NCBI RefSeq assembly: GCF_030867145.1
Contig: NC_134434.1
Span: forward strand, 372,001-436,000
Length of the DNA: 64,000 nucleotides
Source: Opisthocomus hoazin
Taxonomy: Eukaryota; Chordata; Aves; Opisthocomiformes; Opisthocomidae
Direction: 5' to 3'
This document shows, in pieces, positions 13,855-24,900 of this stretch. Below the pieces are notes generated by a model. That model saw only the letters and a program-made list of their open reading frames with translations. It was not told where the DNA came from and searched no databases. The first letter of the stretch is position 1. Every line of letters begins with the position of its first letter. A program made the translations under genes and the position numbers.

Positions 13855-15660
13855 CTCCCTAAGATAAAGCTTAGTAAGTGTATATGAAAAATTACATATC
13901 ACAACTGCTGTCTGCAATTCTGCAGACCCCTTCCTGATCTGTGCTCCTATTTCAAAGGAAAAAGTCAGATTTTCATCACCCTACTTCAGTTAATTTTTGT
14001 AAAGAAGAACTTCCTGTGCAGTTCCTTAAACACAAGCAATTGTAATACTACCTTCAGACAAAAGACTTCAGATTTCCAATGACTTTTTGAGTCTATTCAG
14101 AACAACTGAGAGCACCAGCTGAAGAGCATTGTGAAGAACAGCTAGCAGAGCTAACTGGCATCATTCTGCAATTCACTTTTCCAGTGCCAACCAGCAAGTC
14201 ATTGGAAACTGGAATTTGCAAAGAAAATCATGTCAATAGATAATAAACTGCAGGGAGAAGATAGAAAATCTGTCGTGTCTCATCTCTGTAAACCAAATCA
14301 TGAAATCCTCAACTATTCTAAAGGCTGTAAGTGTGGTTTATACTCAGAGCCGGTATGCCTCTTCCGTTTCTGAAAGGTAAAATTTCATCACGTGGTGCGA
14401 TGCAACTCCGTGTCCATGTCCTCCTATCTGCTCTGTTGCACTGAAATGACTGACTGAGGGACAAGCAAGAGCCTCTGCTTGCTCTTCACTGTCTTTTCCT
14501 CTACATCCTCAATGTTTACAGTAGCTTCTTCCCTCGGCATTGCCCAAGAGGTGCTTTCGTCCCTAGGAAAAGGACTAAATTCAGTAGAAGTATTGTCAGA
14601 GTTCATGACTCAGGCCTTTGGCAGACTAGTCACTGAAGCAGTACCCCAGTGACCTTGCCCCATCCACCCAGATAACAGTCCCAACATATCCTGCACTTTT
14701 CTCAAAAAAAACCCCGCCTTTGGACTGAACCTACTCTAGAACAGGACAGGAATTTGACGAAAATAGCTTTTCATGGGGTGAAAAAGGTTTCCCACTTGCT
14801 GAAGTTGAACTTCTGGGCAGGAAAATGCTGTTTCCAACTAAACCTTCATTGTAGTTCTTTGATCTATGGTGGAATTTCTGGGCAAAATTAAAGTTCATAT
14901 AAGGCCAGTTCTTTTCTTTTCTTTCCTCAAGATGTTTGGCTCCTTTGAATCCTTTGTTGCATCCTAAGGGCCCAACTGTGTGTTTGTAGCTCACCCCTTC
15001 AACCTGCTCACAGCTGCTTTTTCCTCTTCTTTGGCTGGCAGTTCTCATTCTTCTAGTTGGGATCAGCCTCCCTGTTAGGCCTAAATTATCTCCATACTTG
15101 TCACCTCTTCTAATCTCAGTTTTAGGAGCAACCTGGTTTGAGACAGGGTAAATAAACAGTGTGGAAGAGAGGCTTGTAGGAACTAAAAGGTCTGCCTCTG
15201 GTCCCTGTTTGTGGATCTTGAGGTAAAATCATTGACTACAGACTTCCATCCCAAAAAACCTGTCTGCTCCATCCTAAACAACTGAGTTTCAGAAGACTTT
15301 TTTTCTTCCTTCTGGATAGTTTGGAAAGCTGATACATTAGAAGATATTTTGGTATGCCTTTACAATCAGATTTCCTCCCATGATATAACCTGATTTTACG
15401 TCAACTTCTGCCTCTTTGTATAATTTCTTGTAATGATAAATTACCGAGCCTTGGAGATGTTCATAGTTCTCAGTCCACTGAGGGTGGAACAGATACCAGT
15501 GCTCACATCTTCCAGTTGTTCTCTGAAGATGCTGTTACTGGTTATGGGGAAACGTTGTCAGGAGATGACCTGTGCTAATAAATATTTTGTAGGAGCCCCT
15601 AAGCAATGGGACATGTAAGCAGAGCCTCTGCGATGGATTTTAACAAATTTTTGTAGACAA

Positions 15661-15698
15661 TTTCTTTTTCCCTCTCTCCTTTTTTTTCTTTTTTTTCC
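15661..15698. repeat. polypyrimidine tract, 38 nt
   Basis: Every base is C or T, including two T8 runs. It is followed closely by AAATGTAG, so it resembles a 3' splice acceptor in + sense, but no coding frame or donor downstream supports an exon. Confidence 0.85.
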
Positions 15699-16015
15699 AA
15701 ATGTAGTGAAAGAATAAACTGAAAAGCACCGTATGTTATAAGCCCACAAGGAAATGAGCCAGAAAGTGATAGGGTAAGTCTGAGTTATTGAAGTTGGGTC
15801 ATACCCTGAAGCCCTTGTTACAGCAAGACAAGCCAACATAAATATACACTATATTTCTGTCATATGTCTTTGTTACCCTGGGTGGCCTGCAGTCAATTAA
15901 CAGGGCAAGGGGAGAAGAGTAGAATATATGAATATTACAGGACCCTAATCCAGCTGGCTGGAATCCAGTTCTCATTAACTGACTAATTTATATTCCTTTT
16001 CTGGACTGGAGTTTG

Positions 16016-16090
16016 ATATTAGTCTGGTGTAAATCTGGACAAATGCCTCTACTTCAGTGTTTTACTTAATTCAAGTCCCACAGCTATCAG
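16016..16090. repeat. degenerate ancient palindromic repeat
   Basis: Contains CTGGTGTAAATCTGGA followed by ACTTCAGTG, the spaced core of a short palindromic repeat found in many copies in birds, crocodilians and turtles (lineage knowledge from memory; I do not name the family with certainty, though it resembles the MITE-like Chompy type). The copy is worn and its edges are approximate. Confidence 0.5.
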
Positions 16091-16364
16091 AACCTGCCCC
16101 TTCTCCTCTTTTATTGTTGAATGTTCCTAATCCACTAAAAAACAAATGGACATTTTCAGTCAAACAAGAGTGACTAGTGATAAGAAAAGGCATGCTATAT
16201 TAAATGCGAATCTTGCACAGCCAGTCTATTTTATGGTTTTTCAGACCTTGATCCCTGGATAACCTATAAGGGAAGGCTTACAAAGGTTTTGGAGAAAGAT
16301 GCACAATGCTGGAAGACATTAACATATTGGCCATGAGTACAGAGAGTGTGATCTCTTAAGATGT

Positions 16365-16475
16365 GGAGCCCAATTCTGGTTATCATTAAACTGGTGCAAA
16401 TCTGGAAAACGCTGCTTACAGTGCTGTCGCTCAAGATTTTCTCTTGGTGTAATAAGAAACAGAGAGTTGGTCCAA
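16365..16475. repeat. ancient palindromic repeat, near full length
   Basis: Reads CCCAATTCTGG at 16369, ACTGGTGCAAATCTGG at 16390, an AGTGCTGTCGCTC centre, TTGGTGTAATAAG at 16445 and AGAGTTGGTCC at 16463. The two halves are diverged inverted copies of each other, as expected of a non-autonomous MITE-like element. A weaker similar piece follows at about 16500-16550 (AATCTGGGTATACGCAGGTG, then TAAGCC). Confidence 0.55.
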
Positions 16476-16559
16476 ACATTAAACCCCCAACACACATGGA
16501 GTTAAGGCTGTTAATCTGGGTATACGCAGGTGTAAGCCTGATTTTTGCTTGGGGCAAAA

Positions 16560-18530
16560 GTGGGGGCTGAACCTGAGCTTCTCTGTGTCAAAATCCCTGA
16601 AGACCTTGTGTGTAATATGGCACCTTTAAGCACCCTGTGGGAAAGTGTAGCCCTGGCCACGTTGCTCCAGCCCAGCAATAAGCCAGGGCTGCGCTGTTCG
16701 CCGCAGGGCTCGTTTCTGGAAGGAGCTCGAGGCCAGGCTCTGTGAAAGGCACCACTTGCCGCAGGGGTGGCTGTCGGACCATCTCCAGGAGGGACACTGT
16801 GCTCGTCCCAGGGTGTGCCAGGGCAGCTCAAATTCAGGAGTGACTTCTCATTTCAAGTGATTTAGGAATTTCATGCTTGAGAGCAGCCTGCGGTGAGCGT
16901 GCATTGCAGGATGGGTTTGGCTGGAGTGTGCTTGGTCTCAGCCCACAGTTCGGGCACATGCCCTGCTCTGAGCCAGACCTGTGAAGGGACTGGGTTGCAA
17001 ATGCAATGCAACCAGTGCCGAAAGGGAGTAAAGCCTGGCTTCCCTGCTTGGGGGGGGATTTTAACTTTACTTATGAGTGCTGCATGGGGAAGGGGTTCTG
17101 AAGAGACGCGGCAGGACAGGGCTGGGAGCTGCAGTGTGCAGGGCACCCCTTGGGTCAGCAGCGATTACACCTGTGACAGGAGGTGAAGGCTTCCTTCATC
17201 CCCCCATTGCAAACTCCCACGTGCTGGCATCACGGTTTCCTGCTTGAATCCTGGCAAGGCTGTTTTAAGGAGCTCAGTAAAGGCACTATATGTTTTGGGC
17301 AACAACGAGCCTCACACACAAGGTGCAGCACTGTCCCTCTTTGTCGTCCTCCCAGGGAAATCGTGCCGGTGCCCAGCAGCATGGTGTGGCTCGCTGCTGG
17401 CGGGAGCCAGGGAGGGCAAGGTGGGCAAGGAGAGGCTCTGTGCTTGCCCTGCTCCGTCCTGTGGCTGTAAAAATAAACAAACACATGGGGGGGGGCGAAC
17501 CCTCCAAAAACATCGCGCACTTGTTTTACTTGCCTATCACTAATCTAAACACAATATTTTCTCATTCTTGGGCTTGTATCAATTTCTGACAGTACAATTG
17601 GAGGCCAGTGCCGGGAGCGTATTGTCTTGAGGAGTTTACCAAGGAAATCGAGAGTTTGGTCAGCAACTGTAAATATCCTCCCATAATTGAGTTTGTTTGT
17701 TCTGCAGCGTGCTCCGGCGTCATGGGCTGTGGGACACCCTGGCACCAGGTTACTGGTGGGAAAGATCCTCTGCTCAGATAAGGATGGGAATAAACTCCAC
17801 CCACAGAAATGCCACAGAAAAAACCCTGATTTATCCATTAATTACTTTAAGGGGTGGTGAGTGCGAGTACAACAATGGGGTATTGACAATAATGTGCCTC
17901 GCTGGCAGGAAAAGGGCTTTCCCCTTGCTCTGAGGCTTTAATGCGCTTGTTCTTGGAATTATTAAATGTTTGCAAATCCTTCACTGGCTAAGGGATGCAG
18001 AATGAAAGACAAATACCCAGCAAAGAAACCGCACGTTGGAACGGCTGATTTCTGCCTGGGATGAAGCAAAATACTTCTCTTACTGTGAAATATGCCCAGC
18101 ACCACCAGCTGGGACTCCACTTGTGATGGAGTTTGTCTTGAGGGATTTTTGAGGTTTCCTTTTGTGACCTGCTCCTTATTTGTAATTCACAGTGTAGGTT
18201 GTGTCCCATGTCCTCACCAAATACAAAGAAATCTGTTTGCGGGAGAAGAGGCATTTACAAAAAGCAGCCATTTTCTAAAAGACTGCCCATAAAAATTAGC
18301 ATTACCTGGGTTTCAGGCAGCAAGGGCTGTGGGGAGAGCTGGCCTGGCCACTCCACATTGAGGCAAGGGAGTGAAGGAGCAGGCATGGAGCTCAACCCTG
18401 CAGCCACCTGTAGCACAGTAACTGCTGGGGCTTGAAGGAGAATGAGTGCTAAAATAAATTGCTTGAACCTCTTTTAAGTCTTTGGAAACAGATGGTCCAA
18501 AGTCACGGGGCTTTCACTCCCGATCTGTGC
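16560..18530. other. non-coding stretch with G-runs
   Basis: GC-moderate sequence with overlapping frames of 90-105 residues on both strands, none recognisable. Contains a G8 run at 17050-17057 and a G9 run at 17487-17495. Nothing else could be supported. Confidence 0.5.
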
Positions 18531-18902
18531 TCACACACTGACGTGATGCAGTATGTTGTCTGCCCGCGGAGGCTGGTAAACTGAGGCACAGCTCACCATT
18601 GAGCCCTCTTCAAAGGTGACAAAAGATCCCAAAGAATCAAAATCCTCAGCAATGGCCAGGTCTTTGGGTATAAGTGATCTTCGACCAGTTAGGGCTCTAT
18701 TGCGGGCCCCCCTCGCAGTGCATTCCCTGGAGCGGTGTGCGGTGCTGGCAGCCGGGCAGCCTGTCCCCAGGGCTCTGCCTGCACGACTGGGGCCCGGCGG
18801 CATGTCCTGCTCCTGCTGGCAGCGTGGGGCGGCTTCGCCTGCGGGAGAAAAGCGGCTACCTTCTGTGCTGTTGGTCTTCATGTGCATGTGAAAATGTGAG
18901 TG
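18531..18902 (-). CDS. possible 3'-terminal coding exon, unrecognised
   Basis: On the minus strand a stop-free frame runs from an acceptor-like site (CCCTTCCCTGCAG, ending at 18903) to a TGA at 18531-18533. That is exactly 124 codons including the stop, so the exon would start in phase 0. The first half is His/Met and Pro/Ala/Arg rich and looks like GC-rich non-coding sequence. The last 50 or so residues look more protein-like: a basic patch (TGRRSLIPKDL), an acidic and aromatic segment (AEDFDSLGSFVTFEEGS), then VYQPPRADNILHHVSV. A second acceptor-like site (CTTTTCTCCCGCAG) would start the exon at 18838. I do not recognise the sequence and no upstream partner exon was found. A frame of this length can arise by chance in 64 kb. 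No strong minus-strand poly(A) signal lies just downstream. Treat as a hypothesis. Confidence 0.22.
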   Translation of the reverse strand, partial: HSHFHMHMKTNSTEGSRFSPAGEAAPRCQQEQDMPPGPSRAGRALGTGCPAASTAHRSRECTARGARNRALTGRRSLIPKDLAIAEDFDSLGSFVTFEEGSMVSCASVYQPPRADNILHHVSV

Positions 18903-19535
18903 CTGCAGGGAAGGGCACGCCGGAGGCCGCTGCTGGACGGAAAGGAGCCACCTGGCCCTGCGTGCAGCCGACCCACAGTGGCACGCTCCTCCATTAAGGG
19001 TTTTCTTCCCAAAGCCCAGTATAAACAGTTTCCACTCTGATGAATACATTAATAAAACTTAGCTTCAGTGGACTTACTAGGGAGGAACTAGATATGATCC
19101 ACACACAAGAAATATCTCTCGGAATCGTGATCTCCATCACTGAGTGCTACTAGTGCTGTGCCATCATCTCAGACTCGTCTGCTCGATCAAGACCTCTCAG
19201 GGTGCACATACTCCCATGGGCCAGATTTCAGGGCTTTGCTTTAAGTCTGAAATGGCTTTTAAAGAGACTTTCCTTTTCACTCTGTCAAGCAGGCGAAAAC
19301 CTTTTCGCTGCTCCAGAAGCGGCCCATTGCAGGCAGTAGGTATCAGGCTACAGTTCAGCGGTAAGTCATGCTGTTTCCACAACAACAACAAAAAAATGGG
19401 CTCGAGAGATGTTTACCTGTGGGTAACTTCATTTCAATATATGTTCCCTTGCTAACGAGTTCAAGTCTGTTCCCTATTACACAGCATGAATCTAGAAAGC
19501 ACATCAGATCCTGCCTTCCACTAAATTAGATTATG

Positions 19536-19600
19536 CTGTGAAGTCAGTGGAGTTGTTCCAAATTTGCATTGACATAAGTGAGAGCAGAATAGGGCCCAGC
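19536..19600. repeat. ancient palindromic repeat, well-preserved half
   Basis: Contains GTGAAGTCAGTGGAGTTGTT, then CCAAATTTGCATTGACATAA, then GTGAGAGCAGAATAGGGCCC. The order 'AGTCAGTGGAGT / CCA-ATTT-CA / GTGAGAGCAGAAT / GGGCCC' is the signature of the archosaur and turtle palindromic repeat. This is the clearest copy of that type in the window. Confidence 0.7.
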
Positions 19601-20009
19601 AGCTTGGCTGACAGCAGTGGAGTCAGTGCAACTTAGCGTGACTGAACCAGAGTGACCATGAACCCCTTGTTGTTTTATGACCAGATGGATCACTGTAAAT
19701 ATTGCTTCTACACCTGGTGCGTAAGGTGATTAGAAGATGCTTCTGTCCAGCAGTTTCTTTAAAGCCCCTGTGAAAGGCTTCAGTATGATGTTGTGTACAT
19801 CTGCATATGGCGTGATTCCAGAACACTGGCAGTACCTATGGAAGTGAGGTGCTCAAGGCCTCTGTAGCTGTTGCCATGGGTAAGACTGGCTGGTGGGTTT
19901 GTCACGCCACCGAGCACTGGGAGCACAGCAACCTATCTAGGCTCAGTGTACGAAAGTACAAACACCTGAGCTCTCGAAACCCGCAGCATCTGAAGGAGGG
20001 ACAGAGATT

Positions 20010-20055
20010 CAGGACCAGACTCTGCTCCGCTCCCTTTGACGTTGGTGGGAATTGC
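20010..20055. repeat. ancient palindromic repeat fragment (CTGCTCC type)
   Basis: Reads CAGACTCTGCTCCGCTCCCT, then TTGACGTTGGTGGGAATTGC. It follows the CTGCTCC-CATTGAAGTCAATGGGA-TTTGC pattern of a related palindromic repeat, with a few mismatches. Confidence 0.5.
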
Positions 20056-21267
20056 TCACAAACAGCAGGAAATAAATTACTGTGTAGATCTGATACTGTG
20101 GTGCTGACCGCTGTGCAGATAGCAGATATCCGAGGTTTGTGGGGAGGAGAGGCTGGGCACACTGTATATATTTTAAAATGCCTACAGTTCGAAAGGCAGG
20201 GCTCTATTGTTTGGACGTTGTGCAGAGGCTGTTCCCTGGAGGATATCCTGTCTGAGACCACCCTGTGCCAGTCTGCTCCATGGCTGTGGAGGGGCTGGAT
20301 GGTCAGCGTGAAAAGAATTAAATAATGCCTCATAAAAGCAGTGATTTAGCTGCAGGGGTGAAGCAGGCAAGGAAAGCTTGAGAATGTGTTCCTCTTGTTG
20401 GATTTTTAGCTGTGTGCCCACAGCCACGCTCCTCGGGGCATCCCTGCAGGCTGCTGAGCCCTCACGGTGCCCGCGTAGGTGTGCAAGGATGTTTTGTTGT
20501 CAGTGTTTGTTTGCACGCTCTGCTGTGGGGAACACAGAGGGAAGCACCCAACTGCTGCAGCGTGAGCAAGCCCCAGCTGGGTATCTCCGGGCGTTGTGGT
20601 GCATGGCATAGTATCCCAGCTCAGACTTCTTTACTCTGCCCTGCTGGATGTGAAAAGAAAAAATATCATTTAAATTAAATAACACACCAAGCTATTTTGT
20701 ACATGGAATTCAGCAAGGACAGGACAGTTTTGCTCCTGCTGACTTCTTCCAGCAATGGTTTAAGGGATGTGCTCTGCCATGAGCCAGCCTGGTCCTTGGA
20801 AGGACAGACCCACGAGGGACTGCATGTGGAGAGAGTGGCTCGGGGGGCTCCAGGCACAGTTTTGGCTCTTTGCCCATCCTGTAACTCATGTCTTCAACAC
20901 TGGTGCTGCCAGTTGCAACATGCATGCAGGCGTGCGGGCTGTTCCCAGTTTGGAAGGGATGGTTGGGAGGGGACAGAAATGGGCCCCAGTGGGGTGGCAG
21001 CAGCCAGTCTGTTCCCATCGGCTCTCTGTAAACAGAGGCAAACAGTTCTCATGCGTCTTTTTGCAGTGAAAAGTACAGATTTGGTGACATCAGGATGTTT
21101 TCTGAGCCTATGTTGTGTTTGCTGAAGCTTTTGTTTAGATTATTAGGTTTTTCTCCAAAAATAACTTCAATGTCCTCTTCTAACATTCTCAGAACTAAGG
21201 TGGTGCCCCATTTTGGGACAGGGTAATGGAAACAGCTTCAGTGTTTCCTCCAACTGAGTAATTATTT

Positions 21268-21291
21268 AAAAAAAAAAAAAAAAAGAAAAAA
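21268..21291. repeat. poly(A) run, A17-G-A6
   Basis: Seventeen A, one G and six A. It could be a retroposition tail, but no recognisable element body precedes it. Confidence 0.85.
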
Positions 21292-21888
21292 TTTAAACCC
21301 CTAAAAATTTGAAATAAAAAGTTTGGATTTGTTGAGCTATTTTTTCAGTCAATCCAAAATAAAATTTCAGCCTTGCCACCTCCTCACAACTGCAGATGCA
21401 GCAGTCCAGACTCAGACATACTGGGACAGAGCCGACCACTGCCCTTGGTCTCCAGCGATGTCTCCGGGAGGGCAGAGGCGAGGGATGAGCCCTTGCATTT
21501 GCAGTTTAATCCCCATTTTTTGAGCGAGGCTACCAGGACATGGCAGCGCCCATTGCTCCATCCTGGCTGGCAACTGTGGAGCCACAGCCTGTTAGCTTGG
21601 CCCCAAGGGCAGCAATTTATCTGGCCTTTCCCTCGCTTTCCCAGTGAAGTCAGCTGTCTTTAAACTCGCCTGACTTTAGCTTGCTCTGTTAGCTGGATGC
21701 TGGTTCCTGAGCAACGCCAGGGCAACTGGAGAGGATTTGTTGTATTAACAGTTATAAATCACAGCCCTGAGCTGAACCGCCTCACCAGAACTCTCCTCGC
21801 GGCTCTTTCGCTCTCCCATCCAGAGAAACAGATGCTCGCCGTCCTCCCCTGCATCTGCAGAAATGCACCATAGATTACGCGGGCGGGG

Positions 21889-21913
21889 TGTGTGTGTTCA
21901 CATGTGTGTGTGT
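21889..21913. repeat. interrupted (GT)n microsatellite
   Basis: Two short GT arrays separated by TTCACA. The alternating purine-pyrimidine tract is a modest Z-DNA-prone candidate. Confidence 0.8.
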
Positions 21914-24900
21914 AAAATTCAGGCTTGCTCAGCTTTCAAATTTTACAAGAATTGGCAAGAATTCAGATTAAACTTTCTGTGGAAAAGGAAAAAAATCCAT
22001 TATTTGCTGCTGTTTGGCAAATGTGAGAGGAGAAGGGGCACACAGGCCAGCGCTGTGATCCTCCCCTTGGGCTGCACCAGCGAGAATATTGCTTCCGCAG
22101 AAGTTTTATAAGACATAACTTGTTTCAGCACTTCATTTGGCTACAAGTTTCTCTGGAATTGGCTCGAGTCTGGCTTTTAATGAGCTGAGAAGACTTCAGG
22201 TCTTCGGCACCCAGGCTTGATATTCACCAGAAATTCAGCTCTTTTTTTGCTATATACTTCCATGAGCAAACTAGAGACATGAGCAAGGCAAGATTTTTAA
22301 TTCCCTATTGGGGAGTTTGTCCATGATGGTGCAGAGCTGCAGGTCCCATGGGACACCGTCCTGGGGATGGGACACTGCTGGGTGCTGTGGTCTGAGGAGC
22401 CATAGGATGTCTGGGGCTCATCTCCTTCCACCTGGCATGGACAAAGTACCACAGGTCCTTAATTTTGGCAGGTGGATTATGACGAGGTTGCTGCCAATGC
22501 TGACTCATTTGGCAGCTGGACACAGCCCGTGAATCACGCTGAATCACATCTGTTGCATCTTGGGGTGCATCACTGCTCTTGAAGACTCTGATGTGAGCTA
22601 TAAGTATGATTCCTTGGAAACAGCTTCCCTTAATTAAATCAAAAGAAAAGCATCACTGGAGTTCAGAGCCTCAACTAGCAAGAAAAGCAAACTCCAAACA
22701 TAAGCATTTAAAACCATTTCCGGCAGGACACACTGAGCTCTGCTTCATGCAGCCAGGAATTTCCAAATGGCACTGAGTGACACGACGAAGCTGGTCACAG
22801 AAATTGCCTTGATATAGCTTAGAGACGACCAGAGACAAGCAGCCAAAGTCAGCTTTTGCTCACACAGCAGCTCCGCAGGGCAGGGCTGCCACAGGCTGTG
22901 GAGGTGTGATCGGGGAGGGTGGCTTGGTACCTGTGGTCAGCTCCAGAGGCCATCGAAAGCATTCATCAAAATCCCAGTGCTCTCCATTGACATTTGCAAA
23001 GATTGCAGGCAACTAAATATGCTAATTGACTAATTCAGCAAAGCACTTAAGCACATACTTGAAGCTAGACAGCTTTTTAAGTGCCTTTATGAGTGGGAGC
23101 CAAGACAACCAGGGAACACAGCAGATCATTCTTCCCTGGCCTAAAGTCAACAGCGACTCCTGCATGTCCAATAAAACAGCCATCTTCAAATCCCATTTCT
23201 CCCTTCCCCTCCCGTGTGAGCCAGGGAGCTCAGCTCAGAGCTGCCGAACTCGCTGCGGTTATCACCTTCCTGCCAGCCTGGCCCCAAAGTGACCCCGTCC
23301 CTGCTCATCAGACCGAACACTGCGCTTGAGCCCTAACAGCAACCCGACTTTTATCCATGCTATTGACCCACTCTTTCTTCCCCCCCCTGCCCCGAGTTTT
23401 TCTGATTGCTTGAGGCTGCAGGCTCTGGGCAGGTTTTTCAGATGAGCAGGGCTTGAAATGCCAGGGGCAGCTTTGCCACTTGGGTTGGACCGGGGCCTGC
23501 ACATCTTGCCTGGGAGCCTGGTCGGACCTTGGTGCTGCATGGTGCATCCAATACTGCAACCCAGCAAGAAAGGCCGGATTGTTCTTTGTGGCTCCCACAC
23601 TTCTTTGGGGTTCAGTTACCTTCTGCAATTTTTCCTCCACATTTTTCTTAGTTTATTCCTCTGGTTCAGCCCCAGCTGGAGTGGGAGAGCTGGGTAAAGC
23701 CTTCAGCAAAAGCCTGTGTGCCGGACCAGCACCAGAGTTGCCAAACGTTTCTCCTGAGTGTGCAGGTATTCATGAATACAAGAAAGAGGGAGTTACACAT
23801 CTCATCTCGATAAGAAGATGATAAATACTTTTTCCTGTTGGATATTTTATTATCAATGATTAATTTCATTAATAAGTGCCTGCACTTTTTCCTCTCAGGT
23901 GGAGTGTTCTTGACTCGGTGATTTTTGGTTTGGATGGTGGTTTATTTTGCACAACAGCTGCTAGGAGGCAACAAAGGCTGTAAACTCAGCCATAAATCCA
24001 GACTGTCAGTCCTCTGTGCCCAGTTGTGAAAACAGAAAAAAGAAAAAAGATTATACTCTCTGCTTTGTTGGGTCCACTTTCCTTCACTTGAGGCAATTTC
24101 CCTCTGCAGTTGAGTTAAGCCGTCCAGGGAGACAGTTGCTGCAAAAGGAGCTGTTGGTTAACTGGGATCAGTGCATCTCTGGTCTTGACACTTTCGGTAT
24201 TACAGGTTATTGCTTTTAGCGCTTTTTCAGCCAGGGAAAAAGGTACATAAACTGGGAAAAGCTAACTGATCTCCAAACAATGCACACCAGGTGATACTCG
24301 AATTATCTTCTCCACCCCACTGTGTAAGACTATGCCATAGCTGACTTTTTAAAGAAGAGCTTCTCAGGGACAGAGCTTTTCCCTCGATAAGTGATTTTGC
24401 TCAGAAAGGGAAGCCAGAATTCCCTTTTAGCTGCTTGTCCTCGGGGTACAAACCCTTACACAACAAGCACCTATGAGATGCATCAGTCCCTGAACCCTCT
24501 CTGGGATAAAGGGCTGGTGGAAAAGCCATGAGTAGGAAGGCAGGAGATAGGAAAGCCTGGATGATCCAGGGTCCGGACCTCTTCCTGCATGGCTCTGGCC
24601 CTCGGGGGCAGGCTGGGATTGGAAGCTGAAAGCAGGGTTTTAAGAAGTGACTCCAAAGAATCAGTATACCTTGTACTAGCTTTGGTGCGTGATCTGGCGA
24701 ACCCACACAGAGTCTTTCATCACTCGTGTCACAACAAATGAGCAAACAAAACACCTCACAATATAAAGAAAAGTGTTTGGTGAGCAAGAGAAGTGGAGCA
24801 ATTTATTGCCAGTAAGTAAAGGAGAATAAAAACAAATGGTTTTAAGGGATACCAGAAAAACAACCCTCTGCATTCTTCTTACCAGAGAGGCAGATACATT

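Larger units (their letters stand above)
7884..16015. other. non-coding, gene-poor stretch
   Basis: No supported gene. GC-richer patches at about 10.2-10.5 kb and 11.1-11.6 kb give frames of 100-145 residues on both strands with no recognisable domain. AT-rich patches lie at 8.7-9.4 kb and 12.1-14.3 kb. A T16 run (13839-13854) and a 38-nt all-pyrimidine run (15661-15698) are the only simple repeats of note. Confidence 0.6.
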
